NCBI GenBank assembly: GCA_900491605.1
Contig: UESW01001666.1
Span: 124,001-188,000, forward strand
DNA: 64,000 nucleotides
Source of the DNA: Calamus simplicifolius
Taxonomy: Eukaryota > Streptophyta > Magnoliopsida > Arecales > Arecaceae
Direction of reading: 5' to 3'
Part shown: positions 1-10,660 of the stretch, one piece after another
Numbering within the stretch: the first letter of the stretch is position 1
Layout: each line of letters opens with the position of its first letter
Notes under the pieces: generated by a model
The model's input: the letters and a program-made list of their open reading frames with translations, nothing else
Told to the model about the DNA's origin: nothing
Databases searched by the model: none
Translations under genes and position numbers: made by a program

Positions 1-2634
1 CGTGACACCCAGTTGAAATCTCATGACACCCTAGCACCAATGCTACGACACCCGTGCTTAGAACTGACCGCGCGGAGAATCCCCGCGACACCCCAGGGAG
101 AATTGGATTTCGGCCGAAACTCCTTCGAGACACCCCTATTGAAAGCTCACGATACCCTAGCTTTAAGGCGACGACACCCATGCTTAGAACTGATCACGGT
201 GAGAATACCCGCGACACCCCTTGTCGAATTCAGCCGAAACTCCTTCGCGACACCCCAGTTGAAATCTCATGACACCCTAGCACCAATGCTACGACACCCG
301 TGCTTAGAACTGACCATGCGGAGAATCCCTGCGACACCCCAGGGAGAATTGGATTTCGGCCGAAACTCCTTTGAGACACCCCTATTGAAAGCTCACGACA
401 CCCTAGCTTTAAGGCAACGACACCCGTGCTTAGAACTGATCACGGAGAGAACCCCCGCGACACCCCTTTTCGAATTTGGCCGAAACTCCTTCGTGACACC
501 CCAGTTGAAATCTCATGACACCCCAGCACTAATGCTACGACACCCGTGCTTAGAACTGACCATGCGGAGAATCCCCGCGACACCCAGGAGAATTGGATTT
601 CGGCCGAAACTCCTTCGAGACACCCCTGTTGAAAGCTCACGACACCCTAGCTTTAAGGCGATGACACCCGTGCTTATAACTGATCACGGTGAGAACACCC
701 GCGACACCCCTTGTCGAATTCAGCCGAAACTCCTTCGCGACACCCCAGTTGAAATCTCATGACACCCTAGCACCAATGCTACGATACCCGTGCTTAGAAC
801 TGACCGTGCGGAGAATCCCCATGACACCCCAGGGAGAATTGGATTTCGGCCGAAACTCCTTCGAGACACCCCTGTTGAAAGCTCACGACACCCTATCTTT
901 AAGGCGATGACACCCGTGCTTAGAACTGATCACGGAGAGAACCCCTGCGACACCCCTTGTCGAATTCGGCCGAAACTCCTTCGTGACACCCTAGTTGAAA
1001 TCTCATGACACTCCAGCACCAATGCTACGACACCTGTGCTTAGAACTGACCACGCGGAGAATCCCTGCGACACCCCAGGGAGAATTGGATTTCGGCCGAA
1101 ACTCCTTCGAGACACACCTGTTGAAAGCTCACGATACCCTAGCTTTAAGGCGACAACACCCGTGCTTAGAACTGATCACGGTGAGAATACCCGCGACACC
1201 CCTTGTCGAATTCAGCCAAACTCCTTCGCGACACCCCAGTTGAAATCTCATGACACCCTAGCACCAATGCTACGACACCCGTGCTTAGAACTGACCGCAC
1301 GGAGAATCCCCGCGACACCCCAGGGAGAATTGGATTTCGGCCGAAACTCCTTCGAGACACCCCTGTTGAAAGCTCACGACACCCTAGCTTTAAGGCGACG
1401 ACACCCGTGCTTAGAACTGATCACGGAGAGAACCCCCGTGACACCCCTTGTCGAATTCGGCCAAACTCCTTCGTGACACCCCAGTTGAAATCTCATGACA
1501 CCCCAGCACCAATGCTACGACACCCATGCTTAGAACTGACCGCACGGAGAATCCCCGCGATACCCCAGGGAGAATTGGATTTCGGCCAAAACTCCTTCGA
1601 GACACCCCTGTTGAAAGCTCACGACACCCTAGCTTTAAGGCGACGACACCCGTGCTTAGAACTGATCACGGTGAGAATACCCGCGACACCCCTTGTCGAA
1701 TTCAGCCGAAACTCCTTCGCGACACCCTAGTTGAATCTCATGACACCCTAGCACCAATGCTACAACATCCGTGCTTAGAACTGACCGCGCAGAGAATCCC
1801 CGTGACACCCCAGGGAGAATTGGATTTCGGCCGAAACTCCTTCGAGACACCCCTGTTGAAAGCTCACGACACCCTAGCTTTAAGGCGACGACACCCATGC
1901 TTAGAACTGATCACGGAGAGAACCCCCACGACACCCCTTGTCGAATTCGACCGAAACTCCTTCGTGACACCCCAGTTGAAATCTCATGACACCCCAGCAC
2001 CAATGCTACGACACCCGTGCTTAGAACTGACCGCGCGGAGAATCCCCGCGACTCCCCAGGGATAATTGGATTTCAGCCGAAACTCCTTCGAGACACCCCT
2101 GTTGAAAGCTCACGACACCCTAGCTTTAAGGCAACGACACCCGTGCTTAGAACTGATCACGGTGAGAATACCCGCGACACCCCTTGTCAAATTCGCCGAA
2201 ACTCCTTCGCGACACCCCAGTTGAAATCTCATGACACCCTAGCACCAATGCTACGACACCCGTGCTTAGAACTGACCGTGCAGAGAATCCCCGCGACACC
2301 CCAGGGAGAATTGGATTTCGGCCGAACTCCTTCGAGACACCCCTGTTGAAAGCTCACGACACCTTAGCTTTAAGGCGACGACACCCGTGATTAGAACTTA
2401 TCATGGAGAGAACCCCCGTGACACCCTTATCGAATTCGGCGAAACTCCTTCGTGACACCCCAGTTGAAATCTCATGACACCCCAGCACCAATGCTACGAC
2501 ACCCGTGCTTAGAACTGACCGCACGGAGAATCCCCGTGACACCCCAGGGAGAATTGGATTTCGGCTGAAACTCCTTCGAGACATCCCTGTTGAAAGCTCA
2601 CGATACCCTAGCTTTAAGGCGATGATACCCGTGC
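1..2634. repeat. Left tandem array, 246-bp higher-order unit, about 11 copies
   Basis: The marker AGTTGAAATCTCATG recurs at 11, 257, 503, 749, 993, 1238, 1483, (1729), 1973, 2219 and 2462, giving a 243-246 bp period. Each unit is two diverged halves of about 123 bp: one half contains CAGGGAGAATTGGATTTCGG and the other CTTGTCGAATTC. Each half carries four copies of GACACCC (occasionally GATACCC), spaced 22, 22, 40 and 36-42 bp. Long open frames run through the array in several frames, but they only reflect the repeat and are not genes. The array enters from outside the window. Its last unit ends at about 2634. Confidence 0.95.
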
Positions 2635-2703
2635 ATTAACAGTGAACCCACGGGTGTCGTCACCTTAAAGCTAGGGTGTCGTGAGATGATAACTGGGGTG
2701 TCG
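2591..2703. repeat. Inverted-repeat junction ending the left array
   Basis: The last array segment, CTCACGATACCCTAGCTTTA (from 2597), is followed after about 15 bp by its reverse complement beginning CGGGTGTCGTCACC (2651) and ending GGGTGTCGTGAG (2687). The heptamer therefore flips from GACACCC to GGGTGTC on the + strand, making a potential hairpin of about 100 bp at the boundary between array and transposase gene. Confidence 0.8.
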
Positions 2704-2808
2704 TATTGTTTTAACCTTCGTGTCCTAAATCTAATCCTTTGTCAGCATATATTGACAACTAAATCTATGGATATCATTGTTCATGACTGTGTGCCTATAT
2801 TTTCACAG

Positions 2809-5208
2809 TTGATGCTGAAATTATAGATCGGAAAGAAATCGATAACACTCCCGGCCGTGCACCTTCACCCGTTGCTCCAAATGCAGTGGATGATATTGTA
2901 GTTCCTCAAACTGGAATGGAATTCAATTCAGCAGATGATGTATATACGTTCTACAATGGATACGCGAAACGAGTTGGTTTTGGAATCACAACAGTGTGTA
3001 GCAGGGCCAACAACAAAAAATAACTTTGCTTCAAGCACCTGGCGTGTTGGAGGCAAGGAAAATCTAGAAAATCAGAGAAGAGTATGAATCATAGGGATAC
3101 TGGGAAAGTTGATTGTATGGCATCCATAAAAGCAAGACTGAATGCTACAAGTGGTAAGTGGATATTGGATGAGGTTTCTCTAGAACATAACCATGGGATG
3201 TCCATAACATCAACTGGTTATCTACGGTCGCATAGGAGGATCAGCACACCAGAGAAGGCAGAGATCAGCAATTTACATGCCGTGAATGTTCCGACGACTC
3301 AGATATACTCTGCCATAGCAAGGAAAAAAGGGGGCAGAAGACAATTGGATTTCACCGAGAAGGATGCTCGTAACTTCATTTGTCGCGAACGTCAGTCTAA
3401 GCTGAAAGAAGGAGATGCTCAGTCGATGGTAATTCATTTCGCCGAAATGCAACTCAGAAATCCCAATTTCTTCTATTCCTTAGACCTCAATGATAATGGT
3501 CATCTGAGGTCTGTCTTCTGGATTCATCCAAGGTCAAGATTGGCATGCACATACTTCGGTGATGTTCTAAGCTTTGACTCAACGTACTTGACAAACAGAT
3601 ATCAAATGCCTTTTTGTCCATTCGTTGGGGTCAACCATCATGGACAGTCCACCTTGCTTGGATGCGCATTGTTGTCTGATGAGAGTACTGAGACATATAA
3701 ATGGGTTTTTCAGACATGGCTGGATGCAAATGGTGGTCAAGCACCTATTGCCATAATAACTGACCAAGATAAGGCAATCGAGGCTGCTGTCAAAGAAGTT
3801 TTTCCTAACACACGACATCGATTTTGTCTTTGGCATATATTGAAGAAGATACCTGAAAAGATTGGCCACATTTGCACGGCAAATCCCAAGTTTATGGTTG
3901 ATTTCGATGAGGCGATATATGATTCATTGACCATACAGTCATTCGAGGAAAGGTGGGCACATGTTATGGAGAAATATAAAGAATGCAAGTCTATAGATTG
4001 GTTCAATGTCCTTTACGAATGTCGGGATAAATGGGTCCCAGTTTACCTAAAGGATACATTCTTCGCAGGTTTGTATGTCATTGTCTTTGGTTCATGTTCG
4101 CGTTAAACGCTTTTTTTTTTTGTTGACAAAATTTTGAACAGGGATGTCATCTTCACAAAGGAGCGAGGGCATTAATCACTTCTTCGATGGGTTTATAAAT
4201 TCGAAGACAACACTAACGGAGTTTATAAGTAAGTACGAAGATGCCTTGGAAAAAAGATACGAGGCCGAAAATGAGGAAGATAATAGGACGTTGCAAACGA
4301 TTGCTTTCCTAAAGACATCATCACCTTTTGAGAGACAAGCTGCAGGAAGGTATACAAGGCGCATTTTCAAAAAATTTCAGAATGAGATCCTTGAAATGGC
4401 TGCATCAAATACAAAATTGATCAAGGAAGCTGGCAACAGTTGTTTATATTCCGTAAAGTCGTATGAAAGGATTGAAGTCGATGGAATGGGCAAGGAGATG
4501 ATCAAAGATTATATCGTGTCATACGATAGAAATATTGAGGATGTCCAATGCCAGTGCCGATCCTTTCAGTTCAAGGGGTACCTGTGTAGGCATGCCCTGT
4601 TGGTTCTTCATCAAAGTGACGTATTTCGTTTACCAGATAAATACTTCTTGAAGAGATGGTGCAAGGACATGAAATACCAATTCGACGAATTCGACAATAC
4701 TGAGGGTTATGATAAAAGCACACGAAAATCACGGTACGCAGTGACAATTTTTTAATTGAAATGTCTTAATATTTGTTATCGTTAATATTATGTTAATGAT
4801 TGTAGATATAGTTTGCTGAGTCATCGGATGACGAAGCTCGCAGAGATAGCCTCCATGTCTGAAGATGCATTTAATGTAGTGATGGATGGTCTAACACCTA
4901 TATTCAAAATTGCCGTGGATGCCAACTGCGCAGCTAAACCACGTACAGAGCTTGTAATTCAAGATCCTGAACAAATTAGGACGAAAGGTCGCCCGAGAGA
5001 GAACAGATTAAAGAGTGGAGTCGAGAAGAAGTCAAAAAGATCAAGGAAAAATCAGGTCAAGGAAAGAGCTGCTTCAAGCATCAGGCAGACTTGTTTGCAG
5101 TCTATTAATACTGAAGAGGACCTGGAGAGAATTGTTCCGCCTTCCGAAACTTTGATGGACGAATTTGATGCTTATGTATTGAGTCAACTTACACAAGAGC
5201 ATATATAA
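2809..5208 (+). CDS. MULE transposase, FAR1/FRS-like (3 exons visible, one in-frame stop)
   Basis: DDE transposase expected to cut and move the surrounding element in the nucleus. Visible exons are 2809-4068, 4142-4733 and 4806-5208, joined by GT-AG introns of 73 and 72 bp that keep the frame; the first begins in phase after TTTTCACAG, so a further 5' exon is implied but not found. In order: a FAR1/WRKY-GCM1 zinc-finger region (GMEFNS... then ACWRQGK, VDC and LEHNH, 2916-3200); the MULE catalytic core with Asp at 3576 (LSFDSTY), Asp at 3762 (IITDQDKA), the CLWH motif near 3827, and Glu at 4165 (QRSEGINHFFDG); a SWIM zinc finger (CQC...CRH, about 4549-4600); and a basic C-terminal tail. The total is about 750 codons, normal for FRS/MULE proteins. 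A TAA at 3021-3023 interrupts the zinc-finger domain in frame. The rest is fully open, so this is either a recent nonsense mutation or a base error. A domesticated FAR1 gene is unlikely because of the repeat context. Confidence 0.9.
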
Positions 5209-6230
5209 AACACGGGTGTCGTAACTTTTGAATTAGGGTGGCTTGGTCGCAAATGAAGTGCTTTCAAAATAGGGTGTCTATTTCAGTAAAATGAAGTGCT
5301 TTTAGCACGACGACACCCCAGCTCTTGGCTAACGACTCCCTAGCTCTTGCGTGGCGACACCCTAGCTCTTGGCTAACGACTCCCGAGCTCTTGCGCGGCG
5401 ACACCCGAAAGGCGGAAACCTACGACATCCCAGTACTCGCGAACGACACCGAAGATTTTAGCGCGACGACACCCCACTCTTGGCTAACGACTCCCTAGCT
5501 CTTGCGCGGCGACACCGAAAGGCGGAAACCTACGACATCCCAGTACTCGCGAACCGACACCGAAGATTTTAGCGCGACGACACCCCAGCTCTTGGCTAAC
5601 GACTCCCTAGCTCTTGCGCGGCGACACCCGAAAGGCGGAAACCTACGACATCCCAGTACTCGCGAACCGACACCGAAGATTTTAGCGCGACGACACCCCA
5701 GCTCTGGCTAACGACACCCTAGCTCTTGCGCGGCGACACCCGAAAGGCGGAAACCTACGACATCCCAGTACTCGCGAACCGACACCGAAGATTTTAGCGC
5801 GACGACACCCTAGCTCTTGGCTAACGACACCCTAGCTCTTGCGCGGCGACACCCGAAAGGCGAAAACCTACGACATCCCAGTACTCGCGAACCGACACCG
5901 AAGATTTTAGCGCGACGACACCCCAGCTCTTGGCTAACGACACCCTAGCTCTTGCGCGCGACACCCGAAAGGCGGAAACCTACGACATCCCAGTACTCGC
6001 GAACGACACCGAAGATTTTAGCGCGACGACACCCCACTCTTGGCTAACGACTCCCTAGCTCTTGCGCGACACCCGAAAGGCGGAAACCTACGACATCCCA
6101 GTACTCGCGAACCGACACGAAGATTTTAGCGCGACGACACCCCAGCTCTTGGCTAACGACACCTAGCTCTTGCGCGGCGACACCCGAAGGCGAAAATACG
6201 AAGGCAAACATATGAATACATCGAGGACAC
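5209..6230. repeat. Central tandem array, about 112-bp unit, between the convergent genes
   Basis: The marker GAAGATTTTAGCGCGAC recurs at 5451, 5562, 5675, 5787, 5900, 6011 and 6119. Each unit holds five copies of GACACCC or one-mismatch versions (GACTCCC, GACATCC, GACACCG) spaced 22, 22, 24, 22 and 23 bp. The intervening words (AGCTCTTGGCTAAC, GAAAGGCGGAAACC) are unrelated to those of the outer arrays; only the heptamer and its spacing are shared. At 5213-5280, before the array, the heptamer is in the opposite orientation (GGGTGTC at about 5215 and 5271), so polarity flips again at about 5300. The array lies between the transposase stop (5208) and the protease stop (6310). Confidence 0.95.
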
Positions 6231-6309
6231 CCCTGCTCGCAATATATTTTGTGCATTTGCATTAAATATTAATCAGTGTTAATATGAATAAATTACATTC
6301 AATTTTCAT

Positions 6310-8874
6310 TCAAAGAAGAATAAAAAAATTAAGAACATTTTTCGACAATGTCGCTAATCTTTTGTTCAGGCCCTCTCTCAATATCGTCGCAGCTAAGTGT
6401 CGCCGGTAATCTCTGACTTCCTCATCCGAAATCCATCTTCATATCAGGATTGTCCCGTCGAGCAAGACATTCCATGTATCTCAGACAGTATAGGCCGCAA
6501 TCCAGCGATCCGGTCGGTTGGCTTGGGCAATCCGAAATATCTTCCATCGGCCAAGTCATCGCTTCCTTCTTATCGCAGTAGATATGGAATATGTGGCCTA
6601 GAATTGTATGCCATTTCCTTGCATTGGCCTTGTACTTCGGGTTGCGTTTCATTGAATTCAGGTGCATGAACACCTTTCTTTCCATGTCGACAGCAACCAA
6701 ATGCCAGTGCGAGTTATCAGAGTTTATTATGGTGAAAAGAAACCGGAATTGGGCCTTATCTTCATCCGATACATTGTCAAATATCGCAGCCCCTGATGTT
6801 CCAGCAAGTTCATGAGCAGGTGATGAGGAAGTCAGACACAGAGCGGATACGAAAACTGATGCAAATATGCACTTATGGTATCGGTCAGGATGCTCTGTCC
6901 AGTTGCGCATCAGAAACTCCTGGCCGGAATCAATTATCTGCCAATGCAATGTAAACCGATTAATATAATTCTAAAATCAACAACTAGAACAGGTTTCTTG
7001 ATATACTTACATCATCTATTATCATTTCATTGTTAATGAGATCTTGAAGATTTTTTCTTGTTACAACGCCAGAAAACATATTTGTGTAGACGATCTCGTC
7101 GGTTAGTCGCTCGCTCAAAAAATTTTGAATAATAATTTGGTCATCTTCGACCGTTGTGTTGGGCTTTGACGTGCCCACTGTCTTCGCCGACTTTTTAGGA
7201 CGGGTTGTCTCATAACATTCTCCGACGACCGTGGATGCCTTACGCTTCCTCGGCTCTTTTTTAACCCTCCTAACAAGCGAAGGCACTCCAATTATTTCTA
7301 TGTCCATATTATCATCCTTTGGCGCAGGGGTGCCAAGTTTATTATCGGATATGGACTCATCTTTATTTTCATTCCCATGCTCTGTTTTATCAGCCAATGA
7401 ATCCCCCTCCAATCTCTTCTCCTCTGCTTTTGCATTCCCTGTCTCAATTGGAACTCGGATGAATGGTCCTCCTCCATCTTCTTCTCCTCACTATTTCCAT
7501 TACCAGGCTCGCGGAGGACCAACTCCAGGGAATGCACCTTCTCTGTTTTCTCGTCTCCCTTGTCCTCCTCATTTATTGCATTACTTTCCTTTCTGAGCAG
7601 TGAACTGAGGAGGCTCTCAGCAATGGACAGCCTGTGCCTGACATCGTCGAGTTGATCCTTAACGCACTCCAATTCAGTCCTCAACTCGGCACATCCTGCG
7701 CAGCTATCCGTTGGTTGAGGGGCGCAGGTATCTGTTGGTTGAGGGGATGCTACATTCTGCTGAGTGAGAAGCCAGCGCTCTTCTGGCAATGGTACAGTAG
7801 CTCCCTCCATCTGCAACGCAAGATGATAACAAATTAATATTAAGTGAACATATTGACGCATTAAGTTGAAAAAATGGTCAGAGCAATGGAGCAATGTACT
7901 AGCTTACCAAGTCGTGAGGCTGCAAGTCGGCAACCCGAACCGATTGGATCTTCATTTGGTGGTCATACCACTTCAACAGCCGGGGCAGTTTATCAGGGTA
8001 TGCTGGTTCTCGCATTGATGTATGCTCGAGGAACCACGCCTGAACATGATATTTTTTTGGATATTAAATAATGTAATATTACAAAAAAATTTTACTAAGA
8101 ACACTAATTATGCGTCTCAATAATCCTTACCACCAGTGCTGCCGAGCATCCGAACAGGGTAGGCTGCCTCCTAACTTTTTTTGCATTCTTTGAGTGCACC
8201 GGCTCCTCGGAACGCAAGCAAGCAGCTATTTCTGGGAGAGCCAGAACAATCAACTCCTTCAGTGCCGAAGCCCAGTCGATGCTATCCAGTTGACTTAAGT
8301 CATCCAAGTGCTGGATGAGATACCGTGGACATCTCTGATTAGACTTTGGAGCCAAAAACATGGCCAACATGTATGCGATCCAAAGTCGGACGGTGTCCTC
8401 GACATCCTCCTGTACTTTAGATGATCGGAGTTGAAATATCAACTTCTCCAAACCTTCTTGGCGAAGATCTAAACCCTGGCCAAACCGTCTGAACAACCTT
8501 CCGTTGAACATTTGGCTGGACGTGTCGATCTTCTTCCCATGAGCTGGAAGTCCCAGAATGAGTGCGACTTCGTCGGCACTGAATAGAACTGGCTTTCCGC
8601 AAAAAATGAACTCGTCGCCTCCATTGTGACATCTTATGATGTCTGCTAGCAGTCGCCCGTCGACTGTGAACGTCTGCATGTCGACGAAGGCACCAAATGG
8701 GGTCCTTCGAATAAGTTTTGTATGCCGTCTAGAGAACCCCATCCTCCAAACCTTCTGAACGTATACGGCCGGCCTGCAGCTATTCTTAAACAGCTGGGAA
8801 GCCTTCACTGGGGGGACTGGAACAATTTTATTGTCAACTGAAACAGGGGGTAAGACAGAAGACATACTTGTCAT
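6310..8874 (-). CDS. Ulp1-like (C48) cysteine protease gene of the MULE, with N-terminal plant-mobile-domain-like region; two frameshifts
   Basis: Exons on the - strand: 8874-8131, 8039-7908, 7810-7011 and 6937-6310, with GT-AG introns that join in phase. Exons 1-2 encode a PMD/aminotransferase-like region (TPFGAFVDMQTFTVDGRLL, then ADEVALILGLP, then RCPRYLIQHLDDL) typical of plant transposon proteins. Exon 3 has a Cys/acidic linker with a short predicted coiled coil (CAELRTELECVKDQLDD) and a basic stretch (RRVKKEPRKRKAS), a likely nuclear signal. Exon 4 is the Ulp1 C48 domain: His at 6707-6709 (SHWHLVAVD), an Asn at 6656-6658 (HLNSM) where the triad Asp usually sits, and Cys at 6497-6499 (LDCGLYC). 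The family removes SUMO/ubiquitin-like modifiers; its role in transposition is unknown. Frameshifts: about 7413-7455 within exon 3, and about 6425, after which the family-like DEEVRDYRRHLAATILRE continues in another frame to a TGA at 6310-6312. A possible first exon (about 9042-8922, starting MEMSAF) ends in a good donor but does not join in phase. Confidence 0.8.
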
Positions 8875-9317
8875 GAAATTTTAAGAGAGGATGTCATAAT
8901 ATTTAACATAGTGATAAACATACCTGAAGGAGCCGCATCCTCATTCGAACGAAGAACCATGTCCTTGCATTGTTCCGCCATTTTCTCCGTCTGCTTCTTC
9001 TTTGTTCGCGGTCTTCGTCCACAAACGAAAGCACTCATCTCCATGAATGAAGTATACGGAAGAATGAACTATGGTACAAATTTAGGAGGGAAAAGGAGAC
9101 CAGTGGCTTCTCGAGCAAGAGACGAAGGATGGCTTCTTGAGCAAAAGGATGGCTTCTCGAGCAACAGACGAATGAGTGCTTTTTCTAGGGTTTATGCCGA
9201 CCTCAGAGAAATACGAAAGGACACCCGGATCGCCACGATCACATCACAGAGACCCGCAAACCCATAGGAACTGCCCACATTTTGCAACTTTTCTCGAAAG
9301 ATGGCATGGCTGAGTTA

Positions 9318-10660
9318 CTAGGGTGTCGTCGAATTAGTACTAGGGTGACGTCAAATTCCCGCCTTGTTCAAGCATGGGTGTCGTCGCCTTAAAGCTAGGG
9401 TGTCGTGAGATTTCAACTGGGGTGTCGCAAAGGATTTACGGCCGATGTTGAACTAGGGTATCGCGGGGATTCTCTATGTGGTCAGTTTTAAGTAAGGGTG
9501 TCGTTTCCTTAAAGCTAGGGTGTCGTGATATTTCAACTGGGGTGTCGCGAAGGATTTACGGCCGAATTCAACTAGGGTGTCGCCGGACTCTCTATGTGGT
9601 CATTTGTAAGCACGGGTGTCGTCGCCCTAAAGCTAGGGTGTCGTGGGATTTCAACTGGGGTGTCGCGAAGGATTTACGGCCGAATTCGAACTAGGGTGTC
9701 GCTGGGATTATCTCCGTGGTCAGTTTTAAGCACGGGTGTCGTCTCCTTAGAGCTAGGGTGTCGTGAGATTTCAACTGGGGTGTCGCGAATGATTTTCGGC
9801 CGAATTCCATAGGGGTGTCACGGGGATTCTCTCCGTGGTCAGTTTTAAGCATGGGTGTCGTCGCCTAAAGCTAGGGTGTCGTGATATTTCGACTGGGGTG
9901 TCGCGAAGGATTTACGGCTGAATTCAACTAGGGTGTCGGACTCTCTATGTGGTCATTTGTAAGCACGGGTGTCGTCGCCCTAAAGCTAGGGTGTCGTGGG
10001 ATTTCAACTGGGGTGTCGCGAAGGATTTACGGCCGAATTCGAACTAGGGTGTCGCTGGGATTCTCTCCGTGGTCAGTTTTAAGCACGGGTGTCGTCTCCT
10101 TAGAGCTAGGGTGTCGTGAGATTTCAACTGGGGTGTCGCGAATGATTTTCGGCCGAATTCTAGGGGTCGCGGGATTCTCTCCGTGGTCAGTTTTAAGCAC
10201 GGGTGTCGTCGCCCTAAAGCTAGGGTGTCGTGATATTTCGACTGGGGTGTCGCGAAGGATTTACGGCCGAATTCGACTAGGGTGTCGCCGGGGACTCTCT
10301 ATGTGGTCATTTGTAAGCACGGGTGTCGTCGCCCTAAAGCTAGGGTGTCGTGGGATTTCAACTGGGGTGTCGCGAAGGATTTACGGCCGAATTCGAACTA
10401 GGGTGTCGCTGGGATTCTCTCCATGGTCAGTTTTAAGCACGGGTGTCGTCTCCTTAGAGCTAGGGTGTCGTGAGATTTCAACTGGGGTGTCGCGAATGAT
10501 TTTCAGCCGAATTAGAACTAGGGTGTCGCGGGGATTCTCTCCGTGGTCAGTTCTAACGACGGGTGTCATCGCCTTAAAGCTAGGGTGTCGTGAACTTTCC
10601 ACTGGGGTGTCGCGAAGGATTTTCGGCCGAATTTGAAGTAGGGTGTCGCGGGGATTCTCT
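9318..10660. repeat. Right tandem array, about 118-bp unit in 354-bp trimers, inverted relative to the left array
   Basis: About 11 units share GGGTGTCGTCGCCTTAAAGC, a GGGGTGTCGCGAAGGATTT segment and CGGCCGAATTC. They read as the reverse complement of the left array (CTAGCTTTAAGGCGACGACA). A variant word, CATTTGTAAG, recurs at about 9600, 9952 and 10308, showing a three-unit higher-order repeat of about 354 bp, unlike the two-unit 246-bp order on the left. This makes the array the inverted partner of the left array. Confidence 0.93.

Noticed and set aside
13..2584. Many long open frames on both strands (up to 249 codons) with CLEL, TGVSRRSFGR-type repeated peptides
   Set aside because: They arise in several frames at once from the tandem array, change frame between units and have repeat-driven composition. 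No start, intron or domain supports a protein.
1..6230. CRISPR-like regular repeats with spacers
   Set aside because: The whole unit, including the inter-motif words, is repeated, so there are no unique spacers. The genome is a plant's and no cas genes are present.
9476..10636. 229-codon frame with repeated STGVVALKLGCR peptide, resembling a repeat protein
   Set aside because: It is a translation of the right array; small indels between units shift the frame.
9318..10660. Telomere-like CTAGGGTG words
   Set aside because: The plant telomere repeat is TTTAGGG in direct tandem. Here CTAGGGTG is part of a longer unit with no TTTAGGG array.
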